A stretch of DNA of 5,466 bases from the NCBI GenBank assembly GCA_902462665.1, contig CABQCM010000115.1:1-5466 (forward strand), written 5' to 3'. The stretch comes from an uncultured Oscillospiraceae bacterium (GTDB lineage: Bacteria; Bacillota; Clostridia; Oscillospirales; Acutalibacteraceae). The number at the start of each line of letters is the position of its first letter. Within the stretch, counting starts at the first letter, position 1. Below, piece by piece: positions 1 through 5,413 of the stretch. Under the pieces are notes generated by a model. The model was not told where the DNA came from, ran no database searches, and saw only the letters and a list, made by a program, of their open reading frames with translations. Made by a program: the position numbers and the translations under genes.

Positions 1-411
1 CACATCCACGCGCCCGAAGGCGCGGTTCCCAAAGACGGGCCTTCGGCGGGGATTGCTATGGCGACCGCTTTGGTTTCGGCCTTGACGGGTACGCCAGTGC
101 GCCGAGATGTGGCGATGACGGGTGAAATTACGTTGCGCGGCCGGGTTCTTCCCATTGGTGGGCTGAAGGAAAAAACCATGGCGGCTTATCGGGCCGGCGT
201 GCGCACGGTGATCGTTCCGGAGGATAACACAGCCGACTTGAGCGAGATCGACCCGGTCGTGCGCAGTGCATTGGAGTTTATCCCGGTGAAATCGGTGGAT
301 CGGGTGTGGGAGATTGCGCTTGCTGCCGACCCGGAAGGCCAGCAGGGAAGCAAGGCTATGCCGCTTGTGGAGCCTGCACGGGAGCCGTTGTCTCCAGCGG
401 CCTCCAATTGA
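1..411 (+). CDS. lon: Lon ATP-dependent protease, C-terminal end (5' part outside window)
   Basis: The open frame enters from the left edge and ends at TGA 409-411, giving the last 136 residues. This is the proteolytic domain of Lon, a hexameric cytoplasmic AAA+ protease that degrades misfolded and regulatory proteins. The signature PKDGPSAG is visible, with the nucleophilic Ser encoded at 43-45. The catalytic Lys of the GGLKEK motif is the second Lys, at 172-174. The two lie 43 residues apart, the spacing of the Ser679/Lys722 dyad in E. coli Lon. TGEITLRG lies between them. After the conserved domain there is a short tail of about 25 residues rich in Pro, Ala and Glu, which I expect to be variable. 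The ATG at 58 is internal, because homology to Lon starts before it. The downstream neighbour engB is a common partner of lon in Firmicutes. The ATPase and N-terminal domains cannot be assessed here. Confidence 0.97.
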   Translation, partial: HIHAPEGAVPKDGPSAGIAMATALVSALTGTPVRRDVAMTGEITLRGRVLPIGGLKEKTMAAYRAGVRTVIVPEDNTADLSEIDPVVRSALEFIPVKSVDRVWEIALAADPEGQQGSKAMPLVEPAREPLSPAASN

Positions 412-425
412 TGTTCTTCCATCAA
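408..425 (+). other. Small hairpin over the lon stop codon
   Basis: A perfect 6-bp inverted repeat, TTGATG (408-413) and CATCAA (420-425) with a 6-base TTCTTC loop, includes the lon stop codon. No T-tract of useful length follows, so I do not call it a terminator. It could be a 3'-end processing signal, or chance in a short gap. Confidence 0.2.
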
Positions 426-441
426 CAATTTAGCCTTGTGT

Positions 442-447
442 AGGAGG
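442..447 (+). promoter_or_regulatory. Perfect Shine-Dalgarno AGGAGG set far upstream of the engB ATG
   Basis: AGGAGG at 442-447 is a full ribosome binding site core, but the family-typical ATG of engB is at 478, 30 bases downstream. The codon at ideal spacing (6 bases) and in frame is ATA at 454. Nearer the ATG only weak matches exist: AAGGA at 456-460, which is too far, and GGTG at 466-469, with 8 bases of spacing. This site therefore bears on which start engB uses. Confidence 0.5.
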
Positions 448-477
448 CATTCCATAAGGAAAGTCGGTGCTATTGCA

Positions 478-1062
478 ATGAAAATTGAATCGGCTGTTTT
501 TGAGGCCTCGTTTGGCCGCGCGAGTCAGCTTCCACCGTGCGACCTGCCCGAAATTGTCTTTTCCGGGCGGTCGAATGTTGGAAAATCTTCTTTGATTAAT
601 AAGCTTCTCAATCGCAAGGCGCTGGCACGGGTGAGCGCCACGCCCGGCAAAACCACCACAATTAATTTTTATCGGCTCGATACCCTGCGTTTGGCCGATC
701 TGCCAGGGTATGGCTATTCCAAACGCTCCAAAGAGGAAATGCGGCGCTGGGCCGAGCTGGTGGAAGGTTATTTTAATACGCAGAGAAACATCGCTCTGGT
801 GGTTCAACTGGTCGATATGCGCCATGCTGCCACGCAGGACGATGTGATGATGCTCCGTTTTCTCATGGAGCAAGAGCTGCCCTTCTGCGTGGCGTTGACC
901 AAAAGCGATAAGCTCAATGCTTCGCAGAGAAAGGCGTCGCTGGAACAATTGGCCGATCAGCTTAATTTTCTGCCGGAGGGGACGCCAGTGGTTCCCTTCT
1001 CTTCGGTTAAAGGCGAGGGTGTGGAAGAAATTCGCCGACTAATGGAAGAAAAGCAGGCATAA
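478..1062 (+). CDS. engB: Ribosome biogenesis GTP-binding protein YsxC/EngB
   Basis: A TrmE-Era-EngA-EngB-Septin class GTPase needed for assembly of the large ribosomal subunit in the cytoplasm. All G motifs are visible: G1 GRSNVGKS at residues 30-37; the G2 region SATPGKTTTINF at about 53-64; G3 DLPGYGY at 74-80; G4 TKSD at 141-144; and G5-like SSVKG at 175-179. The start at ATG 478 gives 194 residues, matching the usual size (about 195 in B. subtilis) and the family's typical MKI-type N-terminus. A longer frame reaches back to a TTG at 436, but this lies upstream of the AGGAGG at 442 and would add non-conserved residues. An ATA at 454 would be ideally placed for that AGGAGG and would add eight residues. 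The gene lies 66 bases after lon, with no terminator seen between them, so co-transcription is likely. The product assignment is secure; only the start is uncertain. Confidence 0.96.
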   Translation: MKIESAVFEASFGRASQLPPCDLPEIVFSGRSNVGKSSLINKLLNRKALARVSATPGKTTTINFYRLDTLRLADLPGYGYSKRSKEEMRRWAELVEGYFNTQRNIALVVQLVDMRHAATQDDVMMLRFLMEQELPFCVALTKSDKLNASQRKASLEQLADQLNFLPEGTPVVPFSSVKGEGVEEIRRLMEEKQA

Positions 1063-1075
1063 AGAGGACGGCGGC

Positions 1076-1174
1076 GTGAATGTGTTTTGTGCCTTTGCTG
1101 CAAAACCACCGGAGGACAGATTTGGTTTTTCGAAAACGGATGAGAATTTTGAAAGAAAGGGAACCTTTGCATGA
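1076..1174 (+). CDS. Possible 32-codon upstream reading frame coupled to lysA
   Basis: GTG at 1076 opens a 32-codon frame ending at TGA 1172-1174, overlapping the upstream candidate start of lysA (ATG 1171) as ATGA. AGAGGA at 1063-1068 lies 7 bases before the GTG and could serve as its ribosome binding site. The peptide begins VNVFCAFAAK and ends ERKGTFA. It contains only three Lys codons, so it does not look like a classic lysine attenuator leader. I recognise no family. The frame may be chance in a 108-base gap, since an open frame of this length is common. The good ribosome binding site and exact stop/start overlap are the only reasons to list it. Confidence 0.2.
   Translation: MNVFCAFAAKPPEDRFGFSKTDENFERKGTFA
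1102..1137 (+). other. Two weak, mutually exclusive hairpins in the lysA leader
   Basis: AAAACCA (1102-1108) can pair with TGGTTTT (1123-1129) across a 14-base loop. The same right arm can instead pair as GTTTT (1125-1129) with AAAAC (1133-1137) across a 3-base TCG loop. Both stems are AT-rich and short. No lysine riboswitch fits: the whole gap is 108 bases and lacks the usual five-helix length. The terminator-like version would end in TTTTT at 1126-1130. This may be chance. Confidence 0.15.
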
Positions 1175-1194
1175 CAAAGGCATGGGTGAGTAGC

Positions 1195-2496
1195 ATGTTA
1201 GTATCAAGCAGTCTGGATGTTAACGAGCAGGGCCGTCTGACCATTGGCGGCTGCGATGCGGCGGCTTTGAGGGAACAATTTGGTACGCCGCTGTATGTGA
1301 TGGATGAAAATGCGATCCGCCGGCATTGCCGTGCTTTTCGAGAGTCGATTGAAAAGTACTATGGCGGCAATGGACGGTGCATTTACGCCAGCAAGACGTT
1401 TCTCTGTCTGGCGATGGCCCGCATCGTTCAGGAAGAGGGCCTGGGCATGGACGTGGTGTCCGGCGGGGAAATTGCCACCGCGCTTAAGGCGGGGGTGAAT
1501 CCAAAGCTGCTATACTTCCATGGCAACAACAAAACCAGCGAGGAGCTTGTCTTTGCGCTCGAGCATGGAGTCGGCCGCATTGTGGTGGACAATCCCGACG
1601 AGCTGCAGCGGCTTTGTCCGCTGGCCCGCTCAATGGGTAAGACGGTCGATGTTCTGCTGCGCGTCAAGCCCGGAATTGACGCGCACACCCACAGCTTTAT
1701 CCGCACGGGGCAGATTGACAGCAAGTTTGGTTTCGCCCTAGAGCTTGGAGAAGCCATGCAGGCGGTGAAAACCGTGCTGGAAGAGGATTGTCTGCGTCTG
1801 CGCGGGGTGCATTGCCACATTGGTTCTCAAATTTTTGAGATGGAACCCTTTGAGCACGCCGCACAGGTGATGTTGCAATTTATGGCGCAGGTGCGAGATG
1901 AGACGGGCGTTGTAATGGAAGAGCTGAATCTTGGTGGCGGGTTTGGTATTCGGTATCTGCCGGACGACGATGCTAAGCCGTATGAGGAATTTATGCAGCG
2001 GGTGTCCTCGGCCATTCGAGCCACCTGCGCCGATATTGGTTTGCCGGTTCCGTTTGTGACGATTGAGCCGGGGCGCTCGATTGCTGGTCCGGCGGGCACG
2101 ACGCTGTACACGGTGGGCGGGGTGAAAGAAATCCCCGGTGTGCGCAATTACGTCTCGGTGGACGGAGGGATGGCTGACAACCCCCGCTACGCCCTTTATC
2201 AGGCCGATTACACCGTGTTGGTAGCCAACCGTATGAACGAGCCGGCCGATTATAAGGCGACCATTGCCGGAAAATGCTGTGAGAGCGGGGATTTGTTGCA
2301 GGAGAATGTGATGATTGCCAAGCCGCAGCCCGGTGATCTTCTGGCGGTTTGCTGCACGGGCGCTTACAATTACTCCATGTCTTCCAATTACAATCGTATT
2401 CCGCGCCCTGCTGTTGTCATGATTCGCGATGGAAAGCCGCGTGTGATCGTGAAACGGGAGACTTACGACGACCTAATGCGCAACGATCTTGATTAG
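1195..2496 (+). CDS. lysA: Diaminopimelate decarboxylase LysA
   Basis: Decarboxylates meso-diaminopimelate to L-lysine, the last step of the DAP pathway; cytoplasmic, PLP-dependent, fold type III (alanine racemase-like barrel plus C-terminal beta domain). Counting from ATG 1195 (433 residues), YASK holds the PLP lysine at K67. HGNNK follows at about 108-112, HCHIGSQ lies near 207-213, the phosphate-binding GGGFG is at 247-251, EPGRS at 291-295, and the active-site CESGD at 362-366, whose Cys reaches across the dimer interface. All key residues are present and the length is normal. Two starts are possible. ATG 1195 gives an N-terminus (MLVSSSLDVNEQG) that resembles clostridial LysA, but its upstream GGTGAG is only 4 bases away. 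ATG 1171 has a better ribosome binding site (AAAGGGA, 8 bases) and adds eight residues. I chose 1195 by family resemblance, with moderate certainty. A terminator follows at 2529. Confidence 0.96.
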   Translation: MLVSSSLDVNEQGRLTIGGCDAAALREQFGTPLYVMDENAIRRHCRAFRESIEKYYGGNGRCIYASKTFLCLAMARIVQEEGLGMDVVSGGEIATALKAGVNPKLLYFHGNNKTSEELVFALEHGVGRIVVDNPDELQRLCPLARSMGKTVDVLLRVKPGIDAHTHSFIRTGQIDSKFGFALELGEAMQAVKTVLEEDCLRLRGVHCHIGSQIFEMEPFEHAAQVMLQFMAQVRDETGVVMEELNLGGGFGIRYLPDDDAKPYEEFMQRVSSAIRATCADIGLPVPFVTIEPGRSIAGPAGTTLYTVGGVKEIPGVRNYVSVDGGMADNPRYALYQADYTVLVANRMNEPADYKATIAGKCCESGDLLQENVMIAKPQPGDLLAVCCTGAYNYSMSSNYNRIPRPAVVMIRDGKPRVIVKRETYDDLMRNDLD

Positions 2497-2528
2497 TTGC
2501 ATTGGAGCGGGAAAAACGTACTATCGAC

Positions 2529-2561
2529 ACCGGAGCGGCCTTGGATGGTCTCTCCGGTTTT
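2529..2561 (+). terminator. Rho-independent terminator after lysA
   Basis: ACCGGAG (2529-2535) pairs perfectly with CTCCGGT (2552-2558). After one mismatch the stem continues with GGCC (2537-2540) against GGTC (2547-2550), one pair being G-U, and closes on a 6-base loop. The stem runs into TTTT (2558-2561). It starts 33 bases after the lysA stop and fits an intrinsic terminator with a short T-tract. It probably separates lysA transcription from the acetyltransferase gene, perhaps incompletely. Confidence 0.7.
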
Positions 2562-2586
2562 GTGTGCGATTTTGACAGAGAGGAAA

Positions 2587-3051
2587 ATGATTTTGCAATA
2601 CCGTATTTTTGCATTGCAGGAGCACCCGGAATTCAAGCAAGCGGCGGCTGAGTGGTTTCATTCCAAATGGGATGTTCCGCTGGAAGCATATCTTGATAGT
2701 ATGCATCGGTGCATCGAAAACACGCATGCCGTTCCACAATGGTATATTGTGAAAAATGACGGCGAAATTGTTGGCGGGTTGGGGGTTATCGAAAATGATT
2801 TTCATGCACGAAAAGACTTAACTCCAAACGTATGCGCCGTCTATGTGGAAGAGAAGTATCGCTGTCAGGGCATTGCGGGAGAAATGCTGAATTACGTTTG
2901 TATGGACATGCAAAGGAAAGGCATTCCTACGCTTTACTTGATAACGGATCACACGTCTTTTTACGAAAGATATGGGTGGAAATTTTTGTGTATGGTGCAG
3001 GGCGATGGCGAGGACGAACCGTCCAGGATGTATGTCCATACGATGCCATGA
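2587..3051 (+). CDS. GNAT family N-acetyltransferase
   Basis: A 154-residue single-domain acetyltransferase of the Gcn5-related superfamily, which moves an acetyl group from acetyl-CoA to an amine; the substrate cannot be told from sequence. The central strand region IVGGLGVIEND (about 61-71) leads to motif A, NVCAVYVEEKYRCQGIAG (81-98), where RCQGIA fits the R/Q-x-x-G-x-G/A acetyl-CoA pyrophosphate loop. The C-terminal TDHTSFYERYGWKF (120-133) is a typical motif B end with the conserved Tyr pair. It looks complete and intact. ATG 2587 follows GAGAGG at 2578-2583, a close 3-base spacing. A TTG at 2593 would be spaced better and is an alternative start. The frame is open back to 2497 but that part runs through the terminator and is not protein-like. 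The gene stands alone after a terminator, and hand counts give about 38-43% GC in three 60-base stretches against 63% in a sampled lysA stretch, suggesting separate acquisition. Confidence 0.9.
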   Translation: MILQYRIFALQEHPEFKQAAAEWFHSKWDVPLEAYLDSMHRCIENTHAVPQWYIVKNDGEIVGGLGVIENDFHARKDLTPNVCAVYVEEKYRCQGIAGEMLNYVCMDMQRKGIPTLYLITDHTSFYERYGWKFLCMVQGDGEDEPSRMYVHTMP

Positions 3052-3060
3052 AACTCAACG

Positions 3061-3180
3061 AATAGAATCCGCTGTCTGGACGAAGCAATTCGGATACAAT
3101 ACGCCGCAGGCCGGCGACTTGTAGCCAACCGCGTGGACGTATGGCGAATTCGGCGCGTCGTTTCCTCACAAAACATGCCA
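3061..3180. other. GC-rich non-coding block of unknown nature between the acetyltransferase and yerC
   Basis: The two lines here are about 55-57% GC by hand count, between an acetyltransferase gene near 40% and an AT-rich promoter region (38% at 3181-3240). I see no convincing gene. It contains a small hairpin, CGCCG (3102-3106) with CGGCG (3112-3116), two AATTCGG copies 60 bases apart (3087-3093 and 3147-3153), and an 11-base match (GTAGCCAACCG, 3121-3131) to lysA at 2221-2231. It could be a dispersed intergenic repeat, a gene remnant or an RNA. A genome search would decide. Confidence 0.3.
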
Positions 3181-3219
3181 TACTTTAATCGTTCGTCTAT
3201 TGAAAGGAAATACCCAAAA

Positions 3220-3247
3220 CGGGAAAGTATGCCGCTTTACTTTTCCG
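3220..3247. repeat. Inverted repeat over the presumed -35 region of the yerC promoter (candidate operator)
   Basis: CGGGAAAGTA (3220-3229) and TACTTTTCCG (3238-3247) form 10-base arms with one mismatch (G-U in RNA), separated by 8 bases. The right arm covers the position a -35 box would hold relative to TATAAT at 3265. The + strand has no T-tract after it, so it is not a terminator for rightward transcription. Read on the - strand it is followed by TTTT, but there is no leftward gene to terminate. Position and symmetry suggest a protein-binding site, possibly for YerC itself; that is inference. Confidence 0.45.
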
Positions 3248-3270
3248 CTTTGATGTGTTACTATTATAAT
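3242..3270 (+). promoter_or_regulatory. Candidate promoter of the yerC-methyltransferase-hslO operon
   Basis: A perfect TATAAT lies at 3265-3270 in an AT-rich stretch 48 bases before the yerC start. With a 17-base spacer the -35 position is TTTCCG (3242-3247), a poor match to TTGACA. No TGn extension precedes the -10. A weak -35 would fit a promoter that is regulated or activated, and an inverted repeat overlaps this position. Confidence 0.45.
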
Positions 3271-3318
3271 ATTCTGCTTTCAATGAAGGAAATATTTGAT
3301 CCGAAGGAGAGAGGTAAG

Positions 3319-3615
3319 ATGGCTGTGAATTCCAAAATCAAAGACGGCAATCTGGACAAACTGTTTGAGGCCATTTTGACGTTGGAGAATGTTGAAGAGT
3401 GCTATGCCTTTTTTGAGGATCTATGTACCGTGCCCGAGCTCAAAGCGATGTCACAGCGTTATGTGGTGGCGACGATGCTCAATGATAAACGGGTGTACAG
3501 CGATATCGTCAGCGAGACAGGGGCCAGCACTGCTACCATCAGTCGGGTAAACCGTTCGCTTATCTATGGCTGCGACGGCTATGAGCTGGTGTTTGAGAGG
3601 CTCAAAAACAAATGA
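3319..3615 (+). CDS. yerC: YerC/YecD family TrpR-related DNA-binding protein
   Basis: A 98-residue, all-helical small protein of the TrpR-like superfamily, expected to bind DNA as a dimer through a helix-turn-helix. The first part (NLDKLFEAILTLENVEECYAFFEDLCTVPEL, roughly residues 11-41) is the helical dimerisation region typical of YerC. AMSQRYVVATML (43-54) is the conserved middle helix. The helix-turn-helix is about residues 58-80 (VYSDIVSETGASTATISRVNRSL), with GASTATISR as the recognition part. The start at ATG 3319 has AAGGAG at 3304-3309 and AGAGGT just after. The open frame extends back to 3133, but that part crosses the promoter and is not conserved-looking. Target genes and any ligand are unknown to me; a link to tryptophan should not be assumed from the family name. 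It overlaps the next gene by 4 bases (ATGA), so their translation is probably coupled. Confidence 0.92.
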   Translation: MAVNSKIKDGNLDKLFEAILTLENVEECYAFFEDLCTVPELKAMSQRYVVATMLNDKRVYSDIVSETGASTATISRVNRSLIYGCDGYELVFERLKNK

Positions 3616-4370
3616 GCGGTTATGGGGCCGGTTTGGCCGAAAATTATGATTCTTTTATCGGCGATGTGGATTACAACGCCCGGGCGGATTATCTGCTGGC
3701 CGCGTTTGAGAGGGAAAGAGTGGCTCCCGAGCTGCTTTTGGACCTCGGCTGCGGTACTGGCAGCCTAGCAGTTTGTCTGGCTCGCCGGGGAATATCGGTT
3801 ATTGGGGTTGACGCATCTCCGGATATGCTGATGCTGGCTCGGGACAAGGCCATGCACGCAGGACTGGATATTTTGTTCTTAGAGCAGGATATGCGACACC
3901 TGGATTTGTACGGCACAGTTTCGGGGGCGGTATGCTCTCTGGATGGAATCAACCATCTGTCCAGCGAGCGGGATGTGCGCGCCGTGTTCGAGCGTCTGCG
4001 CCTGTTTGTTCAGCCGGGCGGGCTGTTTGTGTTTGACGTCAATACCGAATACAAGCACCGGGAAGTGCTGGGGGATAACAGCTTTGTGTATGAGGATGAG
4101 GAACGAGACGTTCTTTGTGTGTGGCGCAATCGGTACGACGCCCCCTGCCTCTCTACCGAAATCATGCTCGATTTTTTTATTCCCACTTCCAATGGGTTTT
4201 ACGAGCGTGTTAGCGAGGATTTTACTGAGCAATATTATTCGGCTGAGGCACTGGAACGAAATTTGTCTAAAGCGGGTTTTGATTTATTGGATGTGTTTGA
4301 CGATTTGTCGCTGCATTCGCCCGGCCCTCAATGTCAACGCATGACCCTGATTGCAAAAAGGATGGGATAA
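3612..4370 (+). CDS. Class I SAM-dependent methyltransferase, YqeM-like
   Basis: A 252-residue Rossmann-fold methyltransferase that uses S-adenosylmethionine. Motif I, LLDLGCGTG (42-50), binds SAM. The acidic end of strand 2 is D67 in VIGVDASPDML. Motif III is EQDMR (91-95), with D93-M94 expected near the adenine. SLDGINHL follows at 109-116, and the strand 5 region PGGLFVFDVNTEYK comes after it. The C-terminal half, with its FDVN and DFTEQYYSAEALERNLSKAGF stretch, resembles B. subtilis YqeM (about 247 residues). The methyl acceptor is not predictable; proteins of this type may act on small molecules or RNA. The start ATG 3612 sits inside the yerC stop as ATGA, and the protein's N-terminus (GLAENYDSFIGDVDYNARADYL) is the usual one, so the start is firm. 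The next gene, hslO, starts 2 bases after the stop. Confidence 0.93.
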   Translation: MSGYGAGLAENYDSFIGDVDYNARADYLLAAFERERVAPELLLDLGCGTGSLAVCLARRGISVIGVDASPDMLMLARDKAMHAGLDILFLEQDMRHLDLYGTVSGAVCSLDGINHLSSERDVRAVFERLRLFVQPGGLFVFDVNTEYKHREVLGDNSFVYEDEERDVLCVWRNRYDAPCLSTEIMLDFFIPTSNGFYERVSEDFTEQYYSAEALERNLSKAGFDLLDVFDDLSLHSPGPQCQRMTLIAKRMG

Positions 4371-4372
4371 AC

Positions 4373-5272
4373 TTGAAAAATTTAGTTCGTGCGATTACCA
4401 GCGACGGATGCGTTAGCGTGCTTGCGTTGAACTCGACTGCAATGGCTGCACAGGCCGAACAGATACACCATTCCAGCGCGGTGGTGACAGCCGCGCTCGG
4501 CCGCCTTCTTACGGCGGCTTCGATGATGGGGTGCGTGCTCAAAGGAGAGGACAGCAGCTTGACCCTGCGCATACGCGGCGACGGCCCCATCGGTTCTATG
4601 ATTGCCGTATCGGATGCTTCGGGCAATGTGCGCGGTTGCGTGGGGCAGCCGGTGGTGGAGCTTCCCCTGAATTCAAAGGGAAAGCTGGATGTAGGCGGCG
4701 CTGTGGGGCAGGGAACGTTGTTTGTTCTCAAAGATACGGGTGGAAAAGAGCCTTATGTGGGGTCTGTGCCGCTGATTTCGGGAGAGATTGCCGAGGATAT
4801 CACCTCGTATTACGCTGCCAGCGAGCAGGTTCCCACCGTGTGCGCCCTCGGCGTATTGGTAAACCCGGATTTGAGCGTGCGCGCGGCCGGGGGCTATCTC
4901 ATACAACTGCTTCCCACGGCCGACGAGGAGATTATTTCCAAGGTGGAGCGCTCTTTGGAGGGGGTTAAGCCGGTGTCCCAAATGGTGGACGGAGGTATGT
5001 CCCCGTTGGAAATCTGCCGTGCCGTGCTGGGCGAGTTTGAGGTGGAAGAGCTGTTCTCCGCCGAGGTAGGGTATCGTTGCAATTGTTCCCGCCAACGGGT
5101 GGAGGCCGCTCTCATCAGTTTGGGGGATGAGGAGTTGCGTTCCCTGGCAAAGGAACAGGAGTTAACGTCCATTCAGTGTCACTTTTGCGATAAGGAATAT
5201 TCTTTTTCCAGCAGTCAAATTGAAACATTACGAAAAAAGTGTGGTAAACCGGCTGAGAACGGCATAGAATGA
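4373..5272 (+). CDS. hslO: Redox-regulated chaperone Hsp33 (HslO)
   Basis: A 299-residue cytoplasmic holdase chaperone that stays inactive while its four cysteines hold zinc and becomes active when oxidative stress forms disulfides and unfolds the C-terminal part. The N-terminal domain shows LVRAITSDG, AALGRLLTAASMMG, LRIRGDGPIGSMI and GKLDVGGAVGQGTL. The middle holds EIAEDITSYYAASEQVPT, GVLVNPDLSVRAAGGYLIQ and the linker. The zinc site is C236-x-C238 (RCNCS) and C269-x-x-C272 (CHFC), with 30 residues between the pairs, as in the family. All four Cys are intact. I place the start at TTG 4373, because the family begins with a short MxxLVRA-type segment and AAGGA (4358-4362) lies 10 bases upstream. 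An in-frame ATG at 4331 would overlap the methyltransferase by 40 bases and add unmatched residues. It is the last gene of the yerC operon; no clear terminator follows. Confidence 0.96.
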   Translation: MKNLVRAITSDGCVSVLALNSTAMAAQAEQIHHSSAVVTAALGRLLTAASMMGCVLKGEDSSLTLRIRGDGPIGSMIAVSDASGNVRGCVGQPVVELPLNSKGKLDVGGAVGQGTLFVLKDTGGKEPYVGSVPLISGEIAEDITSYYAASEQVPTVCALGVLVNPDLSVRAAGGYLIQLLPTADEEIISKVERSLEGVKPVSQMVDGGMSPLEICRAVLGEFEVEELFSAEVGYRCNCSRQRVEAALISLGDEELRSLAKEQELTSIQCHFCDKEYSFSSSQIETLRKKCGKPAENGIE

Positions 5273-5304
5273 ATTGAAAGCGCAGCCCACGGCAGCCCGC
5301 GCTA

Positions 5305-5333
5305 CATAAATTTATTAATTTTTTAAATTTATG
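5305..5333. repeat. AT-rich perfect palindrome upstream of the tRNA promoter (UP-element-like)
   Basis: CATAAATTTA (5305-5314) and TAAATTTATG (5324-5333) are perfect 10-base inverted arms with a 9-base T-rich centre, ending one base before the -35 box. A/T-tracts in this position commonly act as UP elements that bind the RNA polymerase alpha subunit at stable-RNA promoters. The symmetry could also reflect a binding site or a weak end signal for hslO. The function is inference. Confidence 0.45.
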
Positions 5334-5334
5334 G

Positions 5335-5363
5335 TTGACAATAGAGGCAAAATGGTGTATTAT
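5335..5363 (+). promoter_or_regulatory. Strong sigma-A type promoter for the tRNA gene(s)
   Basis: A perfect TTGACA (5335-5340), a 17-base spacer and TATTAT (5358-5363) precede the tRNA. TATAAT at 5361-5366 overlaps but would need a 20-base spacer. Transcription should begin near 5370, leaving a leader of about 44 bases. That leader can fold through ACTCT (5381-5385) with AGAGT (5406-5410) and is presumably removed by RNase P. The strong boxes and the AT-rich upstream tract fit stable-RNA transcription, possibly of a tRNA cluster beyond the window. Confidence 0.85.
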
Positions 5364-5413
5364 AATTTTCGCTGCTAATGACTCTTTCTTGAAAGATGTT
5401 TTCGCAGAGTTGG

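Noticed and set aside
430..948. 172-codon open frame on the - strand
   Set aside because: It is the antisense shadow of engB, whose five G motifs are all on the + strand; the antisense protein resembles nothing and has no ribosome binding site I can see.
1063..1170. Lysine riboswitch (L box) upstream of lysA
   Set aside because: The gap is only 108 bases and lacks the long multi-helix core; only weak AT hairpins are present.
2497..2601. Promoter boxes for the acetyltransferase gene: TTGCAT/TACTAT (2497-2524) and TTGACA (2572-2577)
   Set aside because: The first pair matches consensus poorly and would start transcription inside the terminator stem. The second has a perfect -35 but no -10 at usable spacing. 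The acetyltransferase promoter is not identified.
2927..3181. 84-codon open frame on the - strand across the acetyltransferase end and the following gap
   Set aside because: Half is antisense to the acetyltransferase; no family recognised. The gap itself is reported as an unexplained block instead.
3133..3318. N-terminal extension of YerC from the upstream ATG
   Set aside because: It would cross the TATAAT and inverted repeat, and give a protein far longer than the roughly 100-residue family; ATG 3319 has the good ribosome binding site.
4267..4731. 154-codon open frame on the - strand, and others antisense to hslO, lysA and the methyltransferase
   Set aside because: All lie opposite well-conserved genes and have low-complexity, arginine/serine/proline-rich translations typical of shadow frames in GC-rich DNA.
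5280..5302. GCGC/GCGC inverted pair and GCAGCCC direct repeat as a terminator for hslO
   Set aside because: Only four base pairs across a 15-base loop, and the T-rich tract is too far downstream; not convincing.
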